This document shows, piece by piece, positions 24,986 through 38,200 of a stretch of 64,000 bases of DNA. The notes beneath the pieces are model-generated. The model was given only the letters and a program-made list of their open reading frames with translations. It had not been told where the DNA came from and searched no databases. The stretch's first letter is position 1; each line of letters starts with the position of its first letter. The position numbers and the translations under genes were made by a program. Origin of the DNA: Lucifuga dentata (taxonomy: Eukaryota > Chordata > Actinopteri > Ophidiiformes > Bythitidae). The stretch lies in assembly GCA_014773175.1 (NCBI GenBank), contig VXCM01000114.1, positions 81,386 through 145,385 on the forward strand. Direction: 5' to 3'.

Positions 24986-27900
24986 ACATAGAATATGCTG
25001 GGTAGGTGCTTTCTCGTAGCGCATGCCATCAGATTCACTCATAACCAATAAACAATTATCAGTTAATAAAAAGAATGGTACTCTAAGTGTGAGGCTGGTG
25101 GATCAATATCGCACTATCCTTGTGTAATTGCAGCGATGAAGATGGATGGAGGTCAGCGTTTTCAGTGAGCAGCGGGAGTAAAAGCCAATATTCAAGACCA
25201 GAGAGATTTGGTGGCGGCGGTGCAGCATTTAATGAGGTTTGGAAACCTCATCGGAAAAAGACAGGTGACGCTTTGAATGCGTCTCTCGCACACACACACA
25301 TTTTTCCACTTACAGAAGAGGTGACCCGCCAACACCTCATGCGTGTGACCTTGAAGCTTCCTTCTTTCATCTGTTCGTTGGGCAGCTTGACGTGGAAATT
25401 GAGCTCGTTGTTGCCGGCGCTGACGATGACATGGCAGCCCTTCTCGGGGAAGTCGGTGATGCATGGGTCAAACTTGATGTAGCCGTAATATTTGAGCGTC
25501 TGACCTAGATGGATGAACTGGATTTAAAAAAATAATGATAAATAAAGAGGAACTGGAATTTTCAAATGAATAACTTCAAAATGTCAGCTCCTCCTGTCAC
25601 TGAAAACTGGATTCAACAAAGAAATCATACAGGCGGAACATTCTAGAAGCAATGCCCCTGCTTTTACCTCTTTTTTGGAGCCTTTCTCCTGCAGGGATTT
25701 CAGCTGCCTGTGCTGGTCTTTGTTTACGAGTATCCAGCCTCGCTCAATGTCAGACACTGTCTGGTGAATCAAAAAACAGAACTGAAGTTCATCTTTCTGC
25801 ACAGATGAGCCAAATATATCATGTGCAGGAGTCACATTTTTGCTTTGGTATGTATGAAAGAATTGCAGATGTTTGTACTGTGGAAGAATTCTTATCCTAA
25901 GGTCTTCATGTAAACAGTACAGGTCAGCATTTAATTACACAGATGCATGCACATGCCTGCAAACTCCATTCATTTTAAACCTCCTCTCTGCTACGCACAG
26001 AGGCAACACTCAGCAGTCCCAGCTTTTCATCAGACTAATGTCCCAAAAATGCTTAACACAACAGATCACATTTGACGCAGTACAGTAAAGGGAATCTGTT
26101 CATAATAGGATTACAGAGGAACACTACGACGAGGTTGGGGATTCAAAGTCAAAACAGGCCGATCCCATTATCAGACAGCAGAGGGAACTGAGGGATGGAT
26201 AAAACCATTTGGCAATCCAGGCAGAAAAGATGTAATCTCAATAAAGCACAACAGATGCAAGATGTTTTTCCTATTCGGGTCCACCTTTCCTGAGGAATTT
26301 TATTTTATTTCATCAATCAACAGGCAATCGAAACAAAGTCTAAACACACCGATGACATTTAATATCGAGCTCTTACCTGGGCATACAGCAAATTCAGACT
26401 AACTCTGTTTTCCATGATATCACTGTCGTACGCCATGTCCCAGTAGCTGTGCAGAAAACAGGCACAAACAGTCAGCTCTCCAAATCGTTTCTAAATGTAA
26501 TGTATTATTAGCACTGCCAATGGACAAATCACTTTAACATCATCCAGAAATGCATTATCATCCAGAAACGTATTCAATAAAAACACATTCAATACAAATA
26601 CAATGATATTTGGCTGGTTTCCACCTGGTTCCAGCATCCTCTGAAATGTGAAGGCTGAGCGGTTATAAAGTTTTATTAACTGCGGGCAGCCGACATCTGC
26701 TGGCAGCCAGCCCAGAATATCAACAGAGATGCAAACAAGAGACACTTTAATTGTGTGGAGAATACAGAATACAGGGATGCTGCAGAATATGAATACGTGT
26801 GTGTGCCTGTGTGTCTGTGTGTGTCAAGGCATCCAATACACAGTTTTGAAGGCTGAAGACATTATCTTCAGTACTTCACTTTTTTTGCTGTTAAAATTAC
26901 CCATTTTCCTCTACAAGGAGCACTGTTTTGTGCAATTACTTTGCCAGAAGAAATCAACAAACCTGTGAAATTAAAAACAGTGTAAACTAACAGTTGTGCA
27001 AAAAAAAAAAAAAAAAAAAATCATTCTAACTTGATACAACTACTATAATGTTCAACGTTTTCATCTTATTTGTAAGATTACACAGTCCTCTGTGGGCTGA
27101 GAAAACTGTACTTTGTTGGTCTTATGAAAATCTCTCAAAACCCACTGGATAACTTGGCTTCACAGGTTCAGCAGAAAACAAGGATTTTTGTCTTCCTGAG
27201 AAGCTGACATCTCGTAAAAACAGAGTTTTCACTGTACAGTGGCAGAATTTCCTCCATTTTTAGCATAAAGTGTGAGTCAGCGACAGGTTTTTGATTTATT
27301 GTGAAGTGAGCCTGCCCTGGATCTCATACACTAGGGGGTTTGTTTTTCCCCAGCCCTCAACTTGTTAGTTTTACATTCGTTTTCCTCTCACTGCTACACA
27401 CTCCGTGCTGAAACTAGGTCAGGAGGACTAAGACTTTCCTTGAGGCAGAAAGAAAGCAAACATCCTGTGTACCTCAGTCAGCGGGAGGCACAGTGACGAA
27501 AGAACAGACGCAGGAGGAAGCAGAAAAACATTATGCCGATGACGGGAGAAGATACAAGCATGACACTTGTGGCAGCAACATGAGAGTTTCCTATAGATTT
27601 ACCTCCACCCTACAAATATGAGATGGATGGTGTTTTGGCGGTGCTGCCTCAGTACATTTCACTTTTATCGTATCCAAACCCTGTGCCCCAAATCCTGTAA
27701 ACCACATAAGCTCTTTACTCTCCTCCCACTATTGTCTTGTAACACAAATTTTTATTTTTAAAAATAAAACCTATCAAGTTATTTACTGATCTATACAGTG
27801 CACATGAGCTTATCCTGATCTTTCAGGTTTCTAGGTGTTTTTTTTTTATCCAAATAACTGGATGTTTTTTTCACACTAAAGATGCTTCCACTTATAAAGA

Positions 27901-28894
27901 GCAGAAGGCAGGCTGATGCAATTTGTGGTCAGGGTGTTAGTCAAACCTACTAATTGTCTGGTCATGATAGCTGCTGTCTCTACATTTCAATTTAACTGCC
28001 ACACAACTGTCACTTTACAAAATGATGGCTGAGTTGGATAAACAGCTCTGACTTGTTAAGGGCAAGTGTAACACTTGAGGTAATCAATGAAAAATGAGTA
28101 TTAGAGGTCTTCGTAGGTATTTTGCATCCACAGAAAACCTACTTAAACCTGTCATGCATATATAAATTTTTTTTTTTAAAAAGAGACCTGGCCAGAAAGG
28201 GACCCAAAGATAATTCGACCCAATCCAAACTGCAAAAACATGAGAGAGAACAACATGGCAGCAGCATGATATGCCACCAATTAACAGCTTTTCTATCAAC
28301 TTGTTCCTCACCTCAGAAAAGAACGCCTCAATTTTTTCTGCACGTCAGCTCTGGCTCTAAGTCTCGCCTTAAAAAGCACATTTCACCTGCTGTGACAATG
28401 ACGCACCATATGATCAGAGCTAACGGGGAGTCCACTCCGCTCGAATCCAATTGGGTATGAAACACTTTGACACAAGCCCGAGAAATGAAACAACAGCACG
28501 GGACCCGACCTGACCTGATTCAGCTGAATAGAATTTGAACCTGATCCAACTGGGGTGCTGGNCGGGACCCGACCTGACCTGATTCAGCTGAATAGAATTT
28601 GAACCTGATCCAACTGGGGTGCTGGGGTCAGGTCTCGTTTCTGAGGAACAGAGTTGATCTGTGAGGACCTCGAGTGCGAATGACTCACATCAAGAAATGA
28701 AGGAATCAGAGATATAATTGCTCTCAATTTACACAAAATGTGGAAGACAGCATTTTGGGAATGACAAAATTCAACGTAGTTATACCTTTTCCGTAGGAGT
28801 ATTTGAAATTCTGAGCTCTGCAGGCTGGTAATGGACACATATGGCAGCTCAAACTCCTGCAGCTTCCTCACAACTGAGAGAGAGAGAGAGAGAN

Positions 28895-28949
<55 letters not shown>

Positions 28950-31900
28950 CGGAATGAGGGCAGCTACACAATAATCCCAAAGAAATTTGGATAATGGCGG
29001 CAACAATAAACTGAAGGATGAGAAGACTCCCATCTAGACAAGATTCCAGCAGTGTGTGTGTATTCAAACATGAAAAAGAAGATGTTCTGTGTGTGTTTTT
29101 GCCCACAAGCTGCAGCTGTTTCACTGCAGCCCGTTGTGTGAGGAGAGAGGAGATCACAGTGTGCTGCTTCCATACTGCTGATTTGCAGGCATCAATAAAT
29201 GTGCTCAACACTACAAATGGAATTAATAAAGAGTGCTTTAGTTTGCCATTAGCTTTGTTAAGCTGAGTGTTTACTCCTTTATGGGCTGGGATGCTGTGTA
29301 GAGCAGAAAAATGGCTGGTTGGCTTTTGATGTTGGAAATCTCTACAGGAAAAAAAAAGCTACAAACTGAAAGATTAAAATGTCTTGGAAAATTCTCTGGC
29401 AAACCCAAGCGTCAGTGGGGAAAAAAGTAAAAAAAAAACATGCAGATAAGAGAACCGACATTGCTATTTGCAACCACATACTGGTGCCTCTGCATATATT
29501 ACAGTTCATGCTGAGGAATTGATTTCTTCAGTTAAGTCAACACTCCCTCCACAGGTTTTGTTTGAACAAGCCTGGCTGGGCTGTAATGATTTTAGAGGTT
29601 CGTCATATTTAATACATGGCCTTGTTACTGCTCAGGTTTCCAGATTTCAGATTCCTCCAGTTTAGAATGAAATCCAACTGACGGCTTTTTCGGCCCAGAA
29701 TGGATTTGGCGCGAGGTGTGGAAGAGAGTTTGGCAGGTGGACGAGAAAAGAGAACCTTTGGGACAGAGGGAGGATATGATCGGAGCAGAGAGAGGCGAGA
29801 TGGAAGGGAAAAGTGAATCATCTTAGTGTGGAAAGCTTTAGCTATGTGCCACCGGAGAGCAAAATATGACACCAAATATTCAAGCAAATTCTACAGTGAT
29901 CATAAATAACTTTAAGCTCCATTATGACATGAGATTTTACGCTGTGAGGAGCGAGAAACAAGGAGCATTTAACATAATGTAAAGACTCGATGTGACTTGA
30001 AGCACAAGTGGGACAAGGCCTTTGTTCTGCAAGTCAGACCAAGTCTCAGGTCATGGCAATAAGTCCCAAGTCAAGACAAGCCAGTTCCAAATCAAGACAC
30101 TCAAGTCTTGAGTCAAGTCCCAAGTCAAGACAGACAAGTCACAAGTGAAGACAGATAAGTCCAGAGTCAAGTCACAACGCAAGACAGGTACGTCCCAAGT
30201 TGAATCTCAAGTCAAGTCCCAAGTCAAGACAGGCAAGTCACAAAGTCAAGTTTTAAGTCAAGATGGAAAAGTCCTGAGTCAATTCACAAGTCAAGACAGC
30301 CAAGCCACAAATCAAGTTCCAAGTCAAAACAGACAAGTCCCGATTCAAGACACAAGTCAAGACTGGCAAGTCCCAAGTGAAGTTCCAAGTCAAAACAGAC
30401 AAGTCCTGAGTCAAGTCAGTCACAAGTCAAGACAGGTACGTCCCCAGTTAAGTTACAAGTCAAGACTGACATGTCCTGAATTGAGTTAAAACTCAAGACA
30501 GTCCAAGTCATGTAAGATGTAAGATACACTTTAACAGAGCAGCGCACTTCTTCATTTTTTAAAATAACCACAGACATGCTGAGCAGATGGATTGTTGCCA
30601 AAGCCAGATTTATGGATTCCGTGTCCATTTCCCTTTGGTTATACAGAAAGCTGTACTTCAACACAGTTTAGCAAAAGTATTTAAAATTCTCTTCTGGTTT
30701 CTTCCATCCCTCAGATTCTCTTATCCACAGTTACAAGAATAATTTTTAACATCTTCATGATTTGTGCGTCATCTGAAAATGAACATTGGATGACCTGAAA
30801 AAGTTGTATATTGCACATGATTTTATCAAAGACCAGGCGTAAAATACAGCACAGTTAGTTTGGAAAGTTTTCCTATAGTGTTTATGAAAGGATTTAATTA
30901 TCTAATTTGTGGATCTTTATAATGGAAAACAGAAGCATTAAAAGATTTGGTGACGCAGGAATCACGTTCATTTTATCAGCTAAAAAGGATTTAAGATGTC
31001 AGATACTTTACTATCTCTTTCATTTTTTCCTGACCAATAATTAATTGTTAAACAAACCAAAACTGAATTCATTCCTTACGATTCTGAAAATAGCAAATAA
31101 AAAGTTTGACATTTGGACTTACACGTTAAACCTCCATCCACACTTTCGCGGATGAGGAAGAGGCTGAAGTAGCCCACAAGGTCATCTGAGAGGTCAAGCT
31201 TTGTCGCAACAGCCTGCAAAAAGACGAGAAATAATTCATTTTCAAGCTGGAATTTAATATATGCATTCTTTTAATATGTTTCTACAGCTACAATTGATAA
31301 AGAAACAGTGATACAAAAACAAAAAAACTGAGCTTTGTGAGCTACAAAAAGGGTAAATATTTACTGCAGATATCCAATAGATCAAAAAGAGAGAGTTCTA
31401 ATCACGAGTCCTCACTATACATTTTTAGCAAATCATCACTCTCAGAAAATGATCTAATCCACGTCAAACTCCTCCATTTTTACCTCGTTCTTCCTGTTCT
31501 GCATCCTCACAGTGTCCTCACATATATCCTCAATTATAATAACGACTGTGCTTTGTTTTTTACTTCACCTACATCATTATGAAAAAAACATAATTCCAAT
31601 TTAGCCCAAAACACAAAGTTTTTCTTCCTTTGCCTTCAAAATTCTCCCCTCGGCTCCAAATAAATTTCTTCCGTGGCTGTGTGTTGCATTTAACAATCAC
31701 AACCTACTCAGAAGAAACAACAAAGACAGACTGGTGTGACTCAGATATTCGCTCCTCTAATGCCCGCTGTGGTAAACAAGGCTAACTACGCTTCAATTTT
31801 CAGTTGAAAGCACTCCAACAAGCTTATTTAGCTCCGAGAGTGGCAAAGAGCATCTGATGGTGTTTATTGTGATCACTTATTTCAGAATCTGTGGAGTTAT

Positions 31901-34900
31901 TTTATAGTTTCTTTTACAGAGGTGAAGTGGATGTTTGGCTACAAGCGCCGCCTCACCTGATCTATAAAAAGCTACACGCTGGGTTATCATCAGGGTGTCT
32001 GTTTTTTCAATGTATTTGCTTTGTTATCTCATAACTGTCAATTTTATTATTCTTTCCTGTTCTTATCACAAGCTCAGCTGTTCAGGTCAGGAACTTTCTG
32101 TGAAATGGTGTGTCCAAGGGTTTTGTTTTTTCCAAATAGCTAGGTTAGGGAGGACGATCATGTCACTTTGGGAGAATACTAATAATTTGGGGTTTTTTGC
32201 TTTCTCTTGTTTCATTCTTTGTGATTTTTATTTGATGTCAGTAATACATAATAAAATCTATATCTTTTTCTATTTACTAAATTCACATTACGTACCCAAC
32301 ATTTTTCTAAGGGCAGAAGTTATTCGACTGAAACGTGATGCATTGTTGGCATCACATTACTCACAGCAAAGTGGAGACCGGCTGAACACAATGTGTTTCC
32401 ACTCTTTATTATGGAACTTACCTCAAGGACGTCCTCTGTCTGATCCGAGGTGAGAATGTTGACTGTGACCTTCTGGCCGTTGGAGAGGCAGATGTCTAGA
32501 GCAACTTCTTCTGTGGGAATCTGCTGTGTCTCCTGTGGGGAAAACAAAACATCACAGGCTGTCCTTCACAATTACCCATGAAGTTAACTGTGAAGGACAT
32601 CGCGGGCTGCCCTTCACAATTAACTTCCTGGGTAAGCTGTTTGTCAATTCTATCAGTACATGGTGAAGGAAGAGAGTCTGAGGGGATGCAGCAAAAATAT
32701 GAACTGGTCAGAGCAAAAAATGACGTTCAAGGGGAGAGACACAAAACACACAATCTTTATGTTGTTGATTTGTACAAAGCAGCTTTATGATCTTATCGCA
32801 TAAGGGTGAATAAAACCAAATGGATTCTGCTTTCACTCTCACTCACTGATTTCTGTCTGTACTGTGATGAAGATATGGATGGAATTAATAGGATTCCATT
32901 GTTTGCTGAATACGTGGTGACTCATTGCTTAATTGTCTTGCGAAGGTACGAACGCCTGCTGAGGAAATGTGTGTGAAGTTTGCCTACATGTTTTTGAGTA
33001 AATCGATTTTCAAACCTATGATCTAGGGTCTGTTACTCAGAGTATAGCAATGCTGATTCATGCAGCTTTTGCTTTGATTATGGTGTTGCTATTATTTCTT
33101 GCCTGACTCTGAATAGAATACAAATTTTCACATGTAGAAGTAATGAGTGTGACCCAGTGAACTCTCATCGTCTTTTATTACCAAGATGACGTCGGAGCCG
33201 GAAGATTAGAATTATTGGCACGATGTTTTTTCGCCAAGTATACAACCTGGACGAGGCATTTGACCTTTGACACTGCAGGACCTCTCTGCAAAGAGTGCAG
33301 GGCCATGTTATATATGTTAAGTAAGGAATGGGTAGTGTTTAGCTACACACATTGGGCTCTTAAGCAGACACAAACTGTGAATTCTAATCATTTAGCTATT
33401 GTCAGGTACAATATTTATATTCAGTCACTTGTAGGGAAATCTCATGTTTACTAAAAAATGAAGGGAGTATTGTTCGTTGCTGCTGTGCTCTTGCTGAAGA
33501 GGGCAAACAATGAAACAAGAATCAGCAAAATCCATGAATAATAAGTAAGAAGAATAAACTGACCGGCCAAAGCCATGAATATTTCATTTTTGCCTGACAA
33601 AACTGTAAATAATAGCTGCTGAATTGGAAATATGAAATATTGCAAACAGGAAATCATCAGCTCCTTCTGTCCCCGGGCAACCTGTCACCACCTCTGCAAA
33701 CTCATCTCTTATCTTCCCTGTTCCCTCAGCGAGGGGTCTCAGAGTGCATCGCTGAGACAAAAGGTACAGATGAAATGACAACGCAGGGTGGTAACTCATC
33801 TGCTATTCAGCACCTGCTGTCCTCGCAGCGTATGAAGCAGTGGGGGAGGGGAGAGAGAGACGGAGAGTCTAATGAGATAGGAAGACAGGAGGAGGAGGCA
33901 GGGCGTGATATAGCTGCAGACTGATGAATCCGTTGGTGAAGGTTATTAGATTTACAGCACTCCTAGCAACGCAGGTCACAGCTTAAATGATGACGGTACC
34001 CAATCTGTGTAAACCAATGACACCGTCGGTTTGAAACAGTCACAATAAACATAAACCATCCACTTCCACCAATACAGAATATAACATTTTCTGGCAGTCA
34101 GTGCTGCATAAAAACCCTGTTGAATGACTCATAAAATGCCTCTTTTTTTTTTTTAAGAAAACATGATCTANCATAAAAACCCTGTTGAATGACTCATAAA
34201 ATGCCTCTTTTTTTTTTTTAAGAAAACATGATCTAATGGTTCAAAAGGGATCCAGCTCCCACACAGGATGCAGCTATGTTGTTAAATCTGGCGAGGAGTT
34301 GCTCTCCCCGCAGCTTTATGTGTGACATCATCTTTTCACACATGCAAACCTAAACTGAACCTTACACGTCTAACCAGCAAGCTCACAGAGTCCCGGATGA
34401 GTGTGTGCGCGTGACAAACGGCCTCAGCCTTTTGGTTCGAGGAGCAGGTCGTGCCTCCACACGGGTCTGCTGCCCGCGTTGACGCAACAGAAAACAGCCT
34501 GGTGCAGGAAAGAAGCAATAAGCACCAACCTGCTGGGCTTTCCTTAAGAAGCTGTTGAACATCTCACTGGTTCCAAGCAAAGGATCCTGACGCACTGTAA
34601 AGAAACAGAAATGAAACCGATACAGCAGCAGGTTACAAAATTAGTCATATCTCGCTGTTGAGTGAAATGAAAGAAATAATAAAAGTCAAAGAGGAGAGTA
34701 TTTGGCTTATAAATGGGCAATTAGGTTTTAATGGATGTTACGTAATGGTAAACGCCCCTAGCGGGACGATTTCTCACTTCTTAATTTTTGTTCTTGTCCT
34801 TCATCTTTGTTTTTCTGAAATAAAATGGATTATCCAGGACATCTGATGAAGCAAATTAACTTTACGTTCATAAATTATTCACTTCATGAAAACACGCCAG

Positions 34901-35208
34901 GAAACGATACATTCGTTGGCAATATGAAAAATTTTCAAGTAACTGTAAACTATTGCAGAGGGTCTGGCGATAATTAAATCTCTGATCTGGCAAAAGGACA
35001 ACAAGCTGCTTTTATTTTGCAGTGCATTTACTCAATTATGTGACAACCTTCAATTAGTAATAGAAATGAGTCTTGATAAAATTTGATAAAAGGTGAACGT
35101 TTTGTGTGAGCCATCTGCATCGGAGCAGAAGATGTTTGCGTCAGTTCATTTTCCATAACTATGTAAAAACCATGATGTAACCAAGCTAACATTCAGCCAA
35201 GAGCAGTC

Positions 35209-35244
<36 letters not shown>

Positions 35245-38200
35245 TATGTGTGCGTGTGCTTCCAGGCAGACTATGAGCAAATACACACACTCCAACAACG
35301 CTTCCTTGTTCTGCAGTAACGGCCAGCGCTGGACAGGATTAGAACAAACCCTCAGCATTGCTGCCAGTTCCCCTCTATTCATTTTGTGTGTACGGTAGAA
35401 ATCCACCTTTGACCTGTTAGAAAGCGTGACTAATAAGCTGGAGTTTACCAAATTGGATACGAACCTCCCACTGGGATTTGAACATGGTGCAAGAGTTGCA
35501 AAACAAACCTTCAAAACGGTTCTGAGGTGAGTTTTTCAAATAAACATCAAGCGCTTCGCTGCCGGTGTAAATGCCAGGAAATATGAAATTTATTCTTTAT
35601 GACATTCATTTTTTTTCGTTTAGAGAAGAGCTTAGCATGCTTCCCTACAGATGGCATGTAATCCCTACAGAATCCAAACCTGCAGAACTTTCAAAAACCA
35701 GACAACAGGTCTGAAATACTGAGGATGGAAAGTATTTCAGCTAACTTCAGGTGTGTGCGTTTACTGAGGTTCTGTGTCCCAGATTGCTGTGAGCTTCACT
35801 GAAACACCCAACATTTATTGTGGTGTGTGTGTGTGTGTTTGGACTCCCACAGACATCAAGCCAAGTCATCCTTAGGACTGTTGTGGAGACCCAAACCTTT
35901 CAGCTAAATTGCACTTGTGCTGCAAAAACACACGGTCAGAAGAGTTTGAAGCAATCCGACTGCATGTAATTCAAACGATCACAATGCAGCTGGAATTTAA
36001 ATTCACCCAGAACTGAAGTGAATCGCAATAAGAGCCATCTGTGAAAATCCAGGATCCAGCATGAATAACTCACCAGCCTGCATGTATTTCTCCAGCTGTT
36101 CCCGTCTCTGTTCCACCTCAGCGGGAGTCAGAGTGAAGATCTTCTTGGGAGGAAACGCAGGCACCACGTTGCTGCCATATTCTTTCTTTATCTGTGGGCG
36201 CAGAGCAAAAAGGATGGAGCTAAACCGATGAGCTGCACAACTTAATCTGCACGCTGTATGTTTCATTCTCAAGAATATCTGAGAGAAACCGCATTCTTAT
36301 AAAATTAGAACATCTATTAAACAAGACATAAGGGTTTACACGAATAAGACTAATAACTTGCAGAGTAGCTCTCTCTGGAATTATAGAGTTGTGTATTCAT
36401 TTTTCTAAGCAGTATATTCATGCTGTTTAAGATGAATCACAGGTTTATTTTAAGCCCTTTAGCTGGTGGAGTTTCCATGCAAAACACACACAGACACATC
36501 TGGAACGCTGAATGCCTCTTCATTCCAAGTTTACTTTTGTCTTCCAGCTTTCTTGAGTCATTTGTTCCCACCAAAATCCATTTTCTATCATTAGAAGATC
36601 GGTAACTTTGAACTGTGTGACTGAATCCCCACTGTTTGAACCTGATGTTGCTGCAGGCAAAAGCTATATCTTACACAATTTCACACTAGTTGTTTTTTTT
36701 TTTTGTGTGTGTGTGGTGGTGAGGATGTTGCAAAAACACTCAGGTTTTACACATGAGATAAAAATAGGCCATGGTGCGTAAGAGGTGGAGAGGTAATTTT
36801 CACTTCAGCATCTTGCCCTGTGGCATTTTCAGAGTATCAGAAGCAGCAAGTTCCACATATTGTAGAAATCAGCTCTCTGAGCCAAAGACACGAAGCACGT
36901 TACAGATGCAGGGGAAAGCTGAAAAACATCAGCTCGCGCAGCTTCTCCTCAACGTGACTTGGCAAACTTTTAATTTGCCTCTTGCCTTTGGACGTGCCCT
37001 GGAACAGAGCTGAAAATGAATCTTTTTGCAAACCTTTCAAAGAGGCAAAACAACAGTGAAAATCATTAACCTTCAAATTTTGTCAGCAGCAACTGGGAGC
37101 AGTGAGTTCCTGCAATTGTGACATTGTTTTCAGGTTGTGTGTGCGCCACAGAAAGCTCCGCGGGGTGATGCTTTAAGATCTTGGTTTGTCTCCTTCACAT
37201 TCTGTTGCCAAGCAACGAGAACTGACAAACTGGATGGTGCAGACTTGAGAATGGATTGATCAAATCTTGCCCTTTTCTTGCTTATTTATGAATGTGTACC
37301 AGCAGGAGAGCAGACACCTCGTGGCGACGCATTCAGTGTCATAGCAAAGATTTCACAGCACGAGGAGCTCATATGTAAACTTAAAGGACCATTCCACCCA
37401 TTTTGCATGTTCATGAGCCTAATATATTAAATTTTCATACATGTAATGTTACTGACAACGGTGAGTTGAAAATTTTTTTTCCTACCTTCCAGACCGCCAT
37501 TGGTTTCAGTTCATTCTGGTACGTTATTAAAGCTTGAAACGGTCTTGGGATAGGTAATCCATCATCGCGAACAAGACGTATACTCAAGTTTTTTTCAAAG
37601 TTATGTAATTTTAGCGTTTAAGTGCAATAAAAAGTACGGAGTTAATGTATGTCTCCACCAGGGAATATAGTCGCAAAAGAAGACCTGCGTTTATCGAAAA
37701 TTTTTAACAACTGTGACTTCATAAGGCTGCATAACTATTATCAGGTGAAATATCGATTTTTAAGGCGGATGTATCGCTTGAATATTTGATTTTGAAAGAT
37801 TAAGAGATTTTGCAAAATATCAGGAAAGCTGAAATACAGTTTTATCCTTTGGGAAATGATTGTCAGTAACCTCACGTGTATGAAAATTGAATATATTAGG
37901 CTCAAACATGCAAAATGGGTGGAAGAGTCCTTTAAAGACATGCTCATATACAGTTTAAGTAAATAGACATATTCTGATATGAGCTTATAGACACTCACAC
38001 CCTCTTTAATACATGTTGCTACCAATAATTCTACATAGAGCATACTGTAGCTCATTTTCTACTTCTACACTACAGAAAATTAACTTGATTTCTTAAACTC
38101 TGGATGCCTATTAAGAGCTGAAACAAACTGCAGTGTTTGTGTGTGTGTTTCAGTGAAGCAGAGATCGAAAAATGCTAAAGACCAAGTAACTCAAGACTTT

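Noticed and set aside
28584..29211. Minus-strand Ser-Leu repeat frames
   Set aside because: Translation of the (CT)n microsatellite at 28876-28942 next to snx17 exon 7.
30145..30489. Plus-strand frame with repeated KSQV-type peptide
   Set aside because: Translation of the AAGTC minisatellite; the low-complexity pattern follows the DNA repeat.
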